From UBA1422 sp041752735 (GTDB lineage Bacteria > Bacillota > Clostridia > Peptostreptococcales > Anaerovoracaceae), in contig JBGSVW010000005.1 in assembly GCA_041752735.1 (NCBI GenBank), positions 1 through 39,757 on the forward strand: a stretch of 39,757 nt of DNA, given 5' to 3'. Numbering within the stretch: the stretch's first letter is position 1; every line of letters starts with the position of its first letter. Under the pieces are notes generated by a model. That model was not told where the DNA came from and ran no database searches. It saw only the letters and a list, made by a program, of their open reading frames with translations. A program made the position numbers and the translations under genes. Shown here piece by piece: positions 6,510-14,984 of this stretch.

Positions 6510-7919
6510 ATTAGTAAAAGAAAAATGTTACTCAAGAAATGGGCTTTTGGGATTTGTGATGTGTATGGCGGTGGTTCATTTAATATCGTCAACTTTCTTT
6601 ATCCCGGCTTTCTTGCAATGGCCGTTGGCCTATCCCCTTATTGGATTAGCGTTATTATGCTGGTTGCTCGAATTTGGGATGCTATAACCGATCCAATTAT
6701 GGGCAAGATTTCAGATATGACCAACAGCCGATTTGGCAAACGTCGAATCTATCTGATTATCGCATCCCCCCTTGTTATCATCTCATTTATCTTAATGTTT
6801 TATCCGTATGCGTTTGACAATACGATGCTCCGTGTTTTAAGTGCGTTGGGCTCGTATTTGCTTTTCTGCACAGTTCAAACGATGATTATGATTCCTTACT
6901 ATTCTTTGTCATCTGAAATTTCTGCTGACTATCAACAGCGGGCATCATTTAATTCATGGCGACTGGGTTTCAGTATTTTTTCATCCATTCTCTGTGTTGC
7001 TGTCCCAGGAATCATCGTCGCTTCATTTGATGGCAACTCCGGTTACATTGTCATGGGTGCATCCTTCGGGTTGGTCTTTGCTTTATGTGTATTGGCAACC
7101 GGACTGTTTGCAAGGGAAGAAATAAAGACCCCAGCGACAAAGTCAAGTGGAAGTATATTTGGTTTTGGTCCTTTGTACCGTATGCGACCTTACAGGCAAC
7201 AGCTCATTATGTTTTTGGCTGTCTCCGGCACCATGGCGATTATGAGTGGCCTGTTCTTCTTCTATATCAATTTCTATATTTGTCAGGATTTGACGGCTCA
7301 AGGAAAGCCAAATATGTTGGGATTGCTTTCTGCTGCTTTGATGTTCGGTATGCAGATTGTTGCGCTGCCCTTCTATCTGTGGCTCATTGGAAAAACCAGC
7401 AAAACGTACGCGTATCGCTTGGGTGCAGGCATCTGGATTGTTTCCGCGTTGTTGCTATTTTTGGTCAAGCCGGATTCGCCACATGTCATCATCTATATTC
7501 TGGCTGCACTGATTGGCTTTGGTATCAGTGGACCGGGATTGGTTCCCCACACGATGTTTGGAGATGTGGCGGACTTTTCAAGGCTTAATTTTGGCATACG
7601 AAATGACGGGCAGCTAGGTGGTTGCAGCAACTTTACCAATAAAGTGATTTCCGCTATTGCCTTGGCTTTTGTCATGGCAATTCTGGGTGTCTTCGGCTTT
7701 CAGGAGCAAGTACCCGGTGCAGCTGCAGTGGTCTCTCAACCGGAATCAGCACAAAATGCCATTCGGTTTTTCATGTGTATCGTTCCCATCTTCACATTGG
7801 GAATTGGTATTTTTACATCTACCCGCTACAAAATCGATGCGAAAAATCATAAGCGCATTCGCGATGCCATCGCCAGCGATGACAAAGTCGAAACCGCGGA
7901 GTTGTTGGCTATGCTTTAA
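6510..7919 (+). CDS. GPH-family sugar:cation symporter (MFS), probable ATT start
   Basis: A 12-helix transporter of about 469 residues in the glycoside-pentoside-hexuronide:cation family (MelB/XynP-like). The N-terminal region DVYGGGSFNIVNFLYPGFLA leads to the family motif ARIWDAITDPIMGKISDMTN-RFGKRR (D-x3-DP-x2-G-x3-D). The C-terminal half has HTMFGDVADF and the polar tail RIRDAIASDDK. The substrate is unknown. An in-frame ATG lies at 6495, but it is part of the Shine-Dalgarno sequence TGGAGGTG (6496-6503) and only about 10 nt from the predicted mRNA start; the next ATG (6525) is too far away. ATT at 6510 is ideally spaced and gives a natural N-terminus, (M)SKRKMLLKKW. No sugar-degradation genes flank it. 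A terminator follows. Confidence 0.85.
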   Translation: MSKRKMLLKKWAFGICDVYGGGSFNIVNFLYPGFLAMAVGLSPYWISVIMLVARIWDAITDPIMGKISDMTNSRFGKRRIYLIIASPLVIISFILMFYPYAFDNTMLRVLSALGSYLLFCTVQTMIMIPYYSLSSEISADYQQRASFNSWRLGFSIFSSILCVAVPGIIVASFDGNSGYIVMGASFGLVFALCVLATGLFAREEIKTPATKSSGSIFGFGPLYRMRPYRQQLIMFLAVSGTMAIMSGLFFFYINFYICQDLTAQGKPNMLGLLSAALMFGMQIVALPFYLWLIGKTSKTYAYRLGAGIWIVSALLLFLVKPDSPHVIIYILAALIGFGISGPGLVPHTMFGDVADFSRLNFGIRNDGQLGGCSNFTNKVISAIALAFVMAILGVFGFQEQVPGAAAVVSQPESAQNAIRFFMCIVPIFTLGIGIFTSTRYKIDAKNHKRIRDAIASDDKVETAELLAML

Positions 7920-7957
7920 TCAGAATCGAATCAATTTACCCATGATAAATTACTAAA

Positions 7958-7988
7958 AAAGACCTCCATGTGAATGGAGGTCTTTGTG
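7958..7988 (+). terminator. intrinsic terminator after the symporter gene
   Basis: A 9-bp perfect stem GACCTCCAT/ATGGAGGTC (7961-7969, 7974-7982) with a 4-nt loop, extended by flanking A and T tracts, follows the stop codon by about 40 nt. The tracts on both sides could let it act in both directions. Confidence 0.85.
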
Positions 7989-8132
7989 TCTTGAATTAGG
8001 ATATGATGTGATTAAACCATATACCAACCTAAATCATTCTACCAATTTGACTCTTGGAGTTCCATGATTGTACTCCTAAAAATAGAAAAAAGCAATATGT
8101 AATTTCCATAAATTGTAATAATACTAACGGAT
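7989..8132. other. intergenic region between convergent units
   Basis: An AT-rich stretch between the symporter terminator and the terminator of the nucleoside transporter operon. The only open frame (8054-8242) has no ribosome-binding site and overlaps the permease gene antisense. I see no RNA gene or repeat in it. Confidence 0.6.
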
Positions 8133-8166
8133 TAAAAAAGCCCCCAATATTTTTCAATTGGGAGCT
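8133..8166 (-). terminator. intrinsic terminator of the nucleoside ABC transporter operon
   Basis: On the minus strand AGCTCCCAAT and ATTGGGGGCT pair with one mismatch (8157-8166 with 8139-8148) and are followed by six T. It lies just after the last permease gene. Confidence 0.85.
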
Positions 8167-8193
8167 CCTAGTTGTTGATATTTCTACTTCTGA

Positions 8194-9147
8194 TTATCGT
8201 TGTCCTTTGTCATACGGAATACCTTCCGCCCGTGGTGCTTGAGATTTTTTGGATGTAAATGCCAGTACAATCAAAGTGGCCACATATGGCGTCATCTTAA
8301 AGAAGGCACTGTCAATATTTAGTTCCAGCAGCCATGGGATGCCGGAATAGGCTGCCGCAATGGTTTTCATGACACCGAAGAACAATGCCGCACCTAGTAT
8401 GGGCAAAGGCTTCCAGTTCCCGAAGATCATAACAGCCAATGCCAGAAATCCGTAGCCTGAAACGGTGGAGTTGAATTCTGTAGATGTTGGCACGACGAAA
8501 ATCAATCCGCCCAATCCACCAAGGAATCCGGAAATCATCACACCGGCATATCTCATCTTATAGACATTGATGCCCACAGAATCAGCTGCTTGAGGATGCT
8601 CTCCACACGCCCGAAGTCGTAAGCCGAAACGGGTTTTGTAAAGGACAATAACGGCAAAAACCAAGATTCCAAACCCGATATAGGTTGTAATATATGCTTG
8701 TTTGAAGAACATCGGTCCAATGATGGGAATGTCGGACAAAATCGGAACTTCTCGGAGTCTGAATGTGTTGTCAAAGGTAATCTGCTGTACACCTTGAACC
8801 ATCCTAGCCACATAGATAGCCAGAGCGGGAGCAAGTAGGTTTATTGCTGTACCGGAAATGACCTGGTCTGCATTCAAATTAATGGATGCATAACCGTGTA
8901 GCAGAGAAATGATTACGCCTGAGATTCCCGCAACAAATATCGCAAGAATCAAAAGAAGCTGTCCTGACATATAATCCTGCATGATGTTCAGGAACATCAC
9001 GGAGCAAAATGCCCCAAATATCATAATCCCATCCAGTGCAATGTTGACAATACCGGATCGTTCCGAGAACATTCCGCCCAAGGCTACAACCAGCAAAGGT
9101 ATGGAGAACAACATTGTTTTTTGTACTAAGAAAAATAGCAAATCCAT
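8194..9147 (-). CDS. nucleoside ABC transporter, permease 2 (NupQ/YufQ-like)
   Basis: A 317-residue membrane protein of the branched-chain/RbsC-type permease fold (BPD_transp_2), with about nine hydrophobic segments. The N-terminus SIPLLVVALGGMFSERSGIVNIALDGIMIFGAF is diagnostic of the BMP-associated permease. The cytoplasmic coupling loop is YKTRFGLRLRACGEHPQAADSVGI. It forms the inner-membrane channel with the other permease (9147-10361) to import nucleosides delivered by the BMP lipoprotein. Its ATG overlaps the stop codon of the other permease by one base (TAATG), pointing to translational coupling. The C-terminus is short and charged (SKKSQAPRAEGIPYDKGQR). Confidence 0.92.
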   Translation of the reverse strand: MDLLFFLVQKTMLFSIPLLVVALGGMFSERSGIVNIALDGIMIFGAFCSVMFLNIMQDYMSGQLLLILAIFVAGISGVIISLLHGYASINLNADQVISGTAINLLAPALAIYVARMVQGVQQITFDNTFRLREVPILSDIPIIGPMFFKQAYITTYIGFGILVFAVIVLYKTRFGLRLRACGEHPQAADSVGINVYKMRYAGVMISGFLGGLGGLIFVVPTSTEFNSTVSGYGFLALAVMIFGNWKPLPILGAALFFGVMKTIAAAYSGIPWLLELNIDSAFFKMTPYVATLIVLAFTSKKSQAPRAEGIPYDKGQR

Positions 9148-10361
9148 TACCGCTCACCTCCCTTATTTTTTTTGGCTTTTTTGGGTGGAGATGGTGGCAC
9201 CGGAGGTGAAACCCCGGGGTCATTAATCAGTTTGCCATCCAAATCAGTAGCCCCAACTTTTTTCTTGGTGAAACGATTGATCAAGCCTTTGAAAAGCAAC
9301 GCACAGGCTGCCGAATAAATAATCGTTGCAGTAATGATGTTAATGATTTCTGGGACAAAGTCGTAGAGCTGCATGTTGAAGCCGCCTACGGTGATGTATC
9401 CGATAAAAATAGCGGCAAGTCCTACCCCAATGGGGTGGGACAGTCCCAATAACGCTACAACAATACCATTGAATCCTTCATTAGCCAACATGTCCACCAC
9501 AGTGTATTGCTTCCCGGTTCCCGCTAGGTATATCAACCCACCGCCTAAGCCACACAGAGCGCCTGAAATCATCATAGAATAGATGATGCTTTTCTTTTCA
9601 TTAATTCCCGCATACTTGGCGGCATCCTTGTTGTATCCGACTGCCTTGAGTTCATAACCAAAGGTGGTCTTCTGGAGGATGATATAAATCACGGCTACGG
9701 ATGCTAGAGCAATCAAGAATCCACCGTTGACAAAAGATCCCGGAAAAATGTAATTCAATCCCATGTTTGGTATGTCAGCCGATGGTAGTACTGCAATAGA
9801 TTCATTTTTTAGGGAATTATAGCATGTTTTTCGTACCAGATAATTTACCAAATACATACCGATATAGTTCATCATAATAGATGAAATAACCTCGTGAACA
9901 TTGGCATAGGCTTTCAGGAGTCCCGGAATAAATGCCCATATGGCTCCGGCTGCTGTTGCCGCCACTAGCCCGACAGCCCAATGAACGCTGCCAAGGCTCC
10001 CGCCATATACGCCTACCATGATAGCAGCATACCCACCCATGGTGAATTGGCCGGAAGCACCAATATTAAACAACCCGGTTTTGAAGGCGAAACCCACACC
10101 AAGCCCGGTTAGGATCAATGGTGTGGCAAAATAAAGAACCTGCCCAACTACCCTGCTCCCCCCTGTTATAGGGGATATGATTATTGCTGCAAATCCATCC
10201 AGCGCTTGTGAGGGATTGGAAAACAGCATAATAACCAATCCGAACAGCATGCCGACCACAATAGCCATCAATGCGGAAAGGAGGTTGACGTTGAGAATTA
10301 GCGTTCCGAACGCTCTGTTTTTGGGTTTGAGTGCTTCTTTCAGGAAGTTAGGTTTCTTCAT
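9147..10361 (-). CDS. nucleoside ABC transporter, permease 1 (NupP/YufP-like)
   Basis: A 404-residue permease of the BPD_transp_2 family. It is larger than its partner because of an extra N-terminal helix (LILNVNLLSALMAIVVGMLF) and a hydrophilic C-terminal tail. Family marks are GLGVGFAFKTGLFNIGASGQ and the coupling loop TTFGYELKAVGYNKDAAKYAGI. The last 30 residues form a Pro/Lys-rich tail (SPPVPPSPPKKAKKNKGGER), which is unusual and may be disordered. The ATG overlaps the ATPase gene stop by 4 bp (ATGA). It pairs with the 317-residue permease. Confidence 0.92.
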   Translation of the reverse strand: MKKPNFLKEALKPKNRAFGTLILNVNLLSALMAIVVGMLFGLVIMLFSNPSQALDGFAAIIISPITGGSRVVGQVLYFATPLILTGLGVGFAFKTGLFNIGASGQFTMGGYAAIMVGVYGGSLGSVHWAVGLVAATAAGAIWAFIPGLLKAYANVHEVISSIMMNYIGMYLVNYLVRKTCYNSLKNESIAVLPSADIPNMGLNYIFPGSFVNGGFLIALASVAVIYIILQKTTFGYELKAVGYNKDAAKYAGINEKKSIIYSMMISGALCGLGGGLIYLAGTGKQYTVVDMLANEGFNGIVVALLGLSHPIGVGLAAIFIGYITVGGFNMQLYDFVPEIINIITATIIYSAACALLFKGLINRFTKKKVGATDLDGKLINDPGVSPPVPPSPPKKAKKNKGGER

Positions 10362-11896
10362 ATGATGACCTCCCCTCTCTTTGATCCAGCCATATATAGC
10401 CCCAATTCTTTGGCAGATGTTTTGTCAGGATCTAAATCTCCAACGATTTCTCCTTCATAGATGACCAGGATTCGATCCGCAAGATGGAAAACTTCATCTA
10501 AATCCAAGGAAATGATCAGTACAGCCTTGCCTTCGTCTCGTTGCGCCACCAAGTATTTATAAATTGATTCAATGGCTCCGACATCCAATCCTCGTGTGGG
10601 TTGGACTGCAATGAGAAGGTCGATACCTCGATCAATTTCTCTTGCAACGATGGCCTTTTGTTGATTGCCTCCGCTCATGGAACGAGCTGAAGTTTTTCCT
10701 CCCTGCCCGCTTCGAATGTCAAATTTTTTAATGAGGTCTTCTGCGTATTGACTGATATCGGCTTTTTTTAGGAAGCCATGCTTCTGGAATCTGGGCGTGA
10801 AATAGGTTTGCATGACCAGATTTTCTTCCAAATTGTAGTCCAAAATAAGACCATATCGATGCCGGTCTTCAGGTATATGCCCCATACCATGGATGGTGCG
10901 ATAACGGATGGATTTTTTGCTCACATCCTCTCCACCCAATATAATCTTGCCCGAGTCATGTTTCATCATCCCAGTCAGTGCATAGACCAGTGGGCTCTGG
11001 CCATTACCGTCTACGCCTGCGATACAGGCTATTTCGCCACGTCGCACGTTAAAGCTGGCATTATTCACCAATGGTTTATTGTGCCCGGGTTGGGGGTTTT
11101 TGACGATCAGATTTTCTACACGCAGCACCTCGTCACCCAGCACGTTGTCCTCTTTAGAGACATTGAAGTTAACTTTCCGCCCTACCATCAGCTCAGACAT
11201 GGCTTCTTTGTCTGTGGTATCTACGTCGATTACGCCCATGAGTTTGCCTCGTCGAAGGACAGAACAACGATCCGCAACTTCTTTAATTTCGTTTAGTTTG
11301 TGTGTAATAAAAATAATCGATTTCCCCTCAGCTACCAGACTCTTCATGATATCCATCAGGTCGTCAATTTCCTGTGGAGTCAAAACTGCTGTGGGTTCGT
11401 CCAATATTAAAATATCATTATCTCGGTACAGCATTTTTAGTATTTCTACACGTTGTTGCATCCCGACGGTTATTTCATCAATTGTGGCATCCGGATCTAC
11501 CTTCAGCCCGTATTTTTCTGATAAAGCGATAATTTTTTCCCGTGCTTCATCCATTTGTAAAAATCCGTTTTTGACGGTTTCTACACCAAGTATGATGCTT
11601 TGTAGCACAGTAAAATTGTGCACCAGCTTGAAATGCTGGTGAGTCATCCCAATTCCCAGGTCATTAGCAACCCGAGGACCTGTGATTTGTACTTCCTTGC
11701 CTCTGACACGTATTGTGCCCGAATCGGGTTGATAAAGTCCAAAAAGAATACTCATCAACGTGGACTTGCCAGCCCCGTTTTCTCCTAGCAAGGCATGGAT
11801 TTCTCCTTTTTTCACCTGTAGGGTGACGTCGTCATTGGCTTTGATGCCAGGAAATTCTTTGGTTATGTTCAACATTTCTATTATGTATTCAGACAA
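10358..11896 (-). CDS. nucleoside ABC transporter, duplicated ATP-binding protein (NupO/YufO-like)
   Basis: A 512-residue protein with two tandem ABC domains, the RbsA/YufO layout. Domain 1 has Walker A GENGAGKST and Walker B DNDILILDEPTAVLTPQ; its signature is the divergent ITVGMQQRVEILKML. Domain 2 has the relaxed Walker A GVDGNGQSP, common in this class and probably poor in catalysis, the signature MSGGNQQKAIVAREI, and QPTRGLD in place of the usual DEPTRGLD. It powers uptake through the two permeases that follow. It starts 102 nt after the BMP gene, behind a partial terminator, so binding protein should be made in excess of ATPase. Confidence 0.93.
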   Translation of the reverse strand: MSEYIIEMLNITKEFPGIKANDDVTLQVKKGEIHALLGENGAGKSTLMSILFGLYQPDSGTIRVRGKEVQITGPRVANDLGIGMTHQHFKLVHNFTVLQSIILGVETVKNGFLQMDEAREKIIALSEKYGLKVDPDATIDEITVGMQQRVEILKMLYRDNDILILDEPTAVLTPQEIDDLMDIMKSLVAEGKSIIFITHKLNEIKEVADRCSVLRRGKLMGVIDVDTTDKEAMSELMVGRKVNFNVSKEDNVLGDEVLRVENLIVKNPQPGHNKPLVNNASFNVRRGEIACIAGVDGNGQSPLVYALTGMMKHDSGKIILGGEDVSKKSIRYRTIHGMGHIPEDRHRYGLILDYNLEENLVMQTYFTPRFQKHGFLKKADISQYAEDLIKKFDIRSGQGGKTSARSMSGGNQQKAIVAREIDRGIDLLIAVQPTRGLDVGAIESIYKYLVAQRDEGKAVLIISLDLDEVFHLADRILVIYEGEIVGDLDPDKTSAKELGLYMAGSKRGEVII

Positions 11897-11949
11897 TCAG
11901 ATTCCTCCTCTCCCATGACCTACCAAAATCGGTGGTCGGAGATGATATT

Positions 11950-11982
11950 AAAAAAAGTGGGAGCTGAACATGTCCAGCCCCC
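11950..11982 (-). terminator. attenuating terminator between the BMP gene and the ATPase gene
   Basis: On the minus strand an imperfect GC-rich stem (GGGGGCTG / CAGCTCCC) with loop near 11968-11973 is followed by a run of seven T. The same-strand transporter genes lie downstream, so it is probably a partial terminator that raises the ratio of binding protein to membrane components. Confidence 0.65.
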
Positions 11983-11998
11983 GACCTCTTCTTATAAC

Positions 11999-13072
11999 CT
12001 ATTTGACTTCAATTACTTTTACGATTGAAGAATTGAAATCTGTGGGCAACTTTGTGGTGTCATCCATTACTGTGATGGTACCATCAGCCAATTGTGCAAA
12101 TATTGCATCATAGTCAGCCTGTTCGAATCCTTCAATCATTGTGGATTCCATGGGCAGGCCAATGCCGTCTACATCAGCGCCCAGGTAAACGATTTCGCCA
12201 CCGGGGAACTCGTCGTCATAGAATGCTTTGAGACCGTCATAAACACCAACGCCTAGCGCCTTCATAGCGGAAGTGATGACAGAGTCAGACTGGCTGCTCT
12301 GGTCAACGTCAACACCAATCATGCCTTTTCCAGCTGCTTCAGCTGCTGCCATGACGGAGTTGCCAGCGCCACCGGCGGCTGCGAAGATGACTTCTGTGCC
12401 AGCATTATACCATGAAGCTGCAAGAGTTTCGGCTTCAGGTGTGGGTGCAAATCCACCAGTGTAATGATATTTGACTTCCAAGGATGTTACGCCCATTTCA
12501 GTCGCTGCAAATTCTGCGCCTTGAATGAATCCATATCCAAACTTGACTACTGCAGGAACGGCCATTCCACCGACGAATCCCAACTTGGTGAATCCGCCTT
12601 TAACAGCGGCATAACCTGCCAGATATCCAGCCTGCTCTTCTTTGAAGAAGATGGAATATACGTTATCGTTTACTACAGGCGTATAGTCGCCAGAGTGCGG
12701 ATATCCGTCAAGGATGATGAACTTTGTATCAGGATACAAATCTTGTGCTTCAAATACTGCTGGCTCAAACAAGAATCCAGGGCAAACAATGACTTTTGCG
12801 CCACCGTCTACAGCCAGACCGATTGCTTCTACATATGCTTCAGTACTTTTTTCTGTTGGTTGATAATACTTGTGGGTAATATTGTTTTCTTCGGCGTATT
12901 GTACAAGACCTTCCCAGGCTCCCTGGTTGAAGGATTTGTCGTCGATTGTGCCCACGTCAGTGACTAGAGCCAACTCATACGTTTCGGCTTCTGATCCACC
13001 GCAAGCGGCAAAAGTGCCTGCCATTGTGAAGATCATGGCGAACATGAGCAAAGTAACTAATAGTTTCTTCAT
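11999..13072 (-). CDS. BMP-family nucleoside-binding lipoprotein
   Basis: A 357-residue exported lipoprotein. The N-terminus MKKLLVTLLMFAMIFTMAG leads to the lipobox TFAAC, so Cys23 or so should be lipidated. The mature part begins with the BMP (PnrA/Med/TmpC) hallmark LALVTDVGTIDDKSFNQGAW, followed by GYLAGYAAVKGG, KLGFVGGMAVPAV, FAAAGGAGNSV and IGVDVDQSS. BMP proteins bind purine or pyrimidine nucleosides outside the membrane and deliver them to NupOPQ-type transporters. The ATPase and permease genes follow in the same direction. It is divergent from uridine kinase, which supports nucleosides as substrate. Confidence 0.94.
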   Translation of the reverse strand: MKKLLVTLLMFAMIFTMAGTFAACGGSEAETYELALVTDVGTIDDKSFNQGAWEGLVQYAEENNITHKYYQPTEKSTEAYVEAIGLAVDGGAKVIVCPGFLFEPAVFEAQDLYPDTKFIILDGYPHSGDYTPVVNDNVYSIFFKEEQAGYLAGYAAVKGGFTKLGFVGGMAVPAVVKFGYGFIQGAEFAATEMGVTSLEVKYHYTGGFAPTPEAETLAASWYNAGTEVIFAAAGGAGNSVMAAAEAAGKGMIGVDVDQSSQSDSVITSAMKALGVGVYDGLKAFYDDEFPGGEIVYLGADVDGIGLPMESTMIEGFEQADYDAIFAQLADGTITVMDDTTKLPTDFNSSIVKVIEVK

Positions 13073-13140
13073 ATTATTCCCTCCATATTCTAGAATTTCC
13101 TCAGTTAAACCCTATATTCATTACGGGCTTACTTGATTTG

Positions 13141-13169
13141 AGTGTACCACTTTTTTGTAGATTCGTCAT
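13141..13169 (-). promoter_or_regulatory. candidate promoter of the nucleoside transporter operon
   Basis: On the minus strand ATGACG (13164-13169) and TACACT (13141-13146) are 17 bp apart; each matches the sigma-A consensus in four of six bases. The leader of about 60 nt shows no purine riboswitch motif. Confidence 0.35.
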
Positions 13170-13245
13170 CCTTTTTTGCGGGATGAGATATTATTTTTTT
13201 GACTGAATATATATTAATAATTATTTTTCTTACTGTGGAGGTATG

Positions 13246-13254
13246 TGATATAAT
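13246..13254 (+). promoter_or_regulatory. extended -10 promoter of udk
   Basis: TGA directly before TATAAT (13249-13254) forms an extended -10 element; the -35 region (TTTCTT, 13226-13231) is poor, as is usual for this promoter class. The leader to udk is about 55 nt. Confidence 0.6.
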
Positions 13255-13316
13255 TACTAAGAAATAAGTTCCATCAACACTTTCTTTACTATTTATATAG
13301 CAATCGGAGAATCAGG

Positions 13317-13934
13317 ATGAGCGATATCATGATCATCGGCATTGCCGGAGGTACCGGCAGTGGCAAAACCACCCTCACGGAACAAATCAGAAAGCGATTT
13401 GGCGAAGATGTATCCGTCATCTATCATGACAATTATTATCATCTACAGGTTGGCAAAACATACGACCAGCGTAGCCAGGTGAATTATGACCACCCGGAAG
13501 CCTTTGAAACACCACTGATGATTGAACATCTGAAGGCCTTAAGATCCGGTAAATCCATTGAGAGTCCAATTTACGATTATACCCAGCATAATAGGTCTGA
13601 TCGAGTTGAAGTCATCCAACCATCTAAAGTTATTATCATAGAAGGTATTCTTATTTTTGCAGAAAAAGAGTTGCGTGACATGATGGATATCAAGATCTTT
13701 GTAGATACCGACGCTGACGTGCGTATCCTGCGGAGAATCCAAAGGGATGTGGAGGAGCGGGAAAGAACGCTGCAATCCGTCATCCATCAGTACTTAAACA
13801 CGGTGAAGCCAATGCACGAACAGTTTGTTGAACCTTCTAAACGATTTGCTGACCTGATTGTGCTGGACGGTGGATTCAATCTGGTTGCACTGGACATGAT
13901 TTTCCAGCGGGTGGATCATCACATTCACGCGTAA
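13317..13934 (+). CDS. udk: uridine kinase
   Basis: A 205-residue uridine/cytidine kinase (EC 2.7.1.48), matching the normal length of about 205-215. P-loop GGTGSGKTTL lies near residues 11-20; the substrate region includes HDNYYHLQVGKTYDQRSQVN and DHPEAFETPLM; then comes the family motif SPIYDYTQHNRSD, IIIEGILIF, and the lid segment RRIQRDVEERERT. It phosphorylates uridine and cytidine with ATP or GTP in the pyrimidine salvage pathway. It is preceded by a GGAGAATCAGG ribosome-binding site, followed by a strong terminator, and is divergent from the nucleoside uptake operon that would supply its substrate. Confidence 0.96.
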   Translation: MSDIMIIGIAGGTGSGKTTLTEQIRKRFGEDVSVIYHDNYYHLQVGKTYDQRSQVNYDHPEAFETPLMIEHLKALRSGKSIESPIYDYTQHNRSDRVEVIQPSKVIIIEGILIFAEKELRDMMDIKIFVDTDADVRILRRIQRDVEERERTLQSVIHQYLNTVKPMHEQFVEPSKRFADLIVLDGGFNLVALDMIFQRVDHHIHA

Positions 13935-13964
13935 ACATCAGGGACTCGATGCAGGTTCCCATGT

Positions 13965-13999
13965 ACTCTCCTTTAAAAAGGAGAGTTTTTCTTTTTTTT
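13965..13999 (+). terminator. intrinsic terminator of udk
   Basis: Stem ACTCTCCTTT/AAAGGAGAGT (13965-13974, 13977-13986) followed by TTTTTCTTTTTTTT. Confidence 0.9.
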
Positions 14000-14087
14000 G
14001 TTGTTTGAAAATCCGAATGCCATGGTAATAATAAGCAGAAATAACTATCAATTAAATTGAAATTATAAAACGATGGAGGAAATCAAT

Positions 14088-14633
14088 ATGAAATGGACTT
14101 GTTCAGTATGTGGATATGTATTTGAAGGCGAACAGCCACCGGCAAATTGCCCTCAGTGTAAGGTACCGGCCGAAAAGTTTGTAAGAGCAGAGGCGGATAA
14201 AATGGAATGGGCAGACCAGCATGTGGTAGGTGTTGCTAGTGGTGTGGATCCTGAAATTTTAGATGGTCTGCGGGCAAACTTTATGGGAGAATGCACCGAA
14301 GTCGGTATGTATCTGGCTATGTCTCGAGTAGCACATCGAGAAGGTTATCCCGAAATTGGTCTGTATTGGGAAAAAGCAGCATGGGAAGAAGCAGAGCATG
14401 CAGCAAAATTTGCAGAACTTTTGGGAGAAGTCATTACCGATTCCACAGAAAAAAATCTACAGATGCGTGTTGATGCCGAAAACGGTGCTTGCGCAGGTAA
14501 GAAGGAACTGGCTAAGATGGCAAAAGATCAGAATCTGGATGCCATACATGACACAGTTCATGAAATGGCCAAAGACGAAGCTCGTCATGGTCGCGCGTTT
14601 GAAGGATTGCTCAACAGATATTTCGGCAAATAA
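14088..14633 (+). CDS. reverse rubrerythrin (rubredoxin domain at N-terminus)
   Basis: A 181-residue protein with domain order opposite to classical rubrerythrin. Residues 1-36 are a rubredoxin-like FeS4 site (CSVCGYVF and CPQCKVP), and residues 45-181 a ferritin-like four-helix diiron domain with NFMGECTEVGMYLAMSRVA, KAAWEEAEHAAKFAEL and VHEMAKDEARHGRAFEGL carrying the Glu/His ligands. Reverse rubrerythrins of clostridia act as NADH-linked peroxidases (and oxidase components) fed by rubredoxin/NROR. The frame opens at 14073, but that ATG is within the Shine-Dalgarno sequence ATGGAGGAAATC; ATG 14088 is correctly spaced and starts directly with MKWTCSVCGY. A rubredoxin gene lies convergent just downstream. 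Confidence 0.94.
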   Translation: MKWTCSVCGYVFEGEQPPANCPQCKVPAEKFVRAEADKMEWADQHVVGVASGVDPEILDGLRANFMGECTEVGMYLAMSRVAHREGYPEIGLYWEKAAWEEAEHAAKFAELLGEVITDSTEKNLQMRVDAENGACAGKKELAKMAKDQNLDAIHDTVHEMAKDEARHGRAFEGLLNRYFGK

Positions 14634-14662
14634 TATTCAAAAAATCAAATAAACATAAATAA

Positions 14663-14704
14663 AAATATCTGCAATGTCTAGCCAGGCATTGCAGATATTT
14701 TATT
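14663..14704. terminator. bidirectional terminator shared by reverse rubrerythrin and rubredoxin
   Basis: A perfect 14-bp stem (14663-14676 with 14687-14700) around a 10-nt loop, with an A-rich flank on the left and TTTTATTTG on the right, lies between the two convergent genes and can end both transcripts. Confidence 0.9.
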
Positions 14705-14738
14705 TGTTATCTTTTGGTTGATGAATCAATTAAGTGGT

Positions 14739-14888
14739 TTACCACTCGTTGCTCTCTTCAACCTCTTCTAATTTGAACTTATCCTTGGATACACCACAAA
14801 CCGGGCACTTGAAATCAGCCGGTTGCTCTTCAAACGGTTCTTCTCTGTCATATACATAACCACATACCGAGCATACATATTGTTTCAT
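14739..14888 (-). CDS. rubredoxin
   Basis: A 49-residue rubredoxin, too short for most open-frame filters. It begins MKQYVCSVCGYVYDREEP and has the two CxxC pairs (CSVCGY at 6-11 and CPVCGV at 28-33) that bind one iron. The remaining acidic tail LEEVEESNEW is ordinary for the family, although the central loop is slightly shorter than in typical 52-54-residue rubredoxins. It carries single electrons, probably to the neighbouring reverse rubrerythrin. The ATG follows AAGGAGGATCTT, and the gene ends at the shared terminator. Confidence 0.95.
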   Translation of the reverse strand: MKQYVCSVCGYVYDREEPFEEQPADFKCPVCGVSKDKFKLEEVEESNEW

Positions 14889-14984
14889 AAGATCCTCCTT
14901 ATTTCATTTAGTTCATATAATATAAATTTTATACCACAATTTATTAATTAAAATCAAGTTAATGACGTTTTTTATAATGATGAA

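Noticed and set aside
8054..8242. 62-codon plus-strand frame after the symporter
   Set aside because: It has no ribosome-binding site, runs through a terminator hairpin and ends antisense in the permease gene.
13073..13316. Purine riboswitch before the nucleoside transporter operon
   Set aside because: Neither strand shows the conserved core of the purine aptamer; only weak promoters and a short hairpin are seen.
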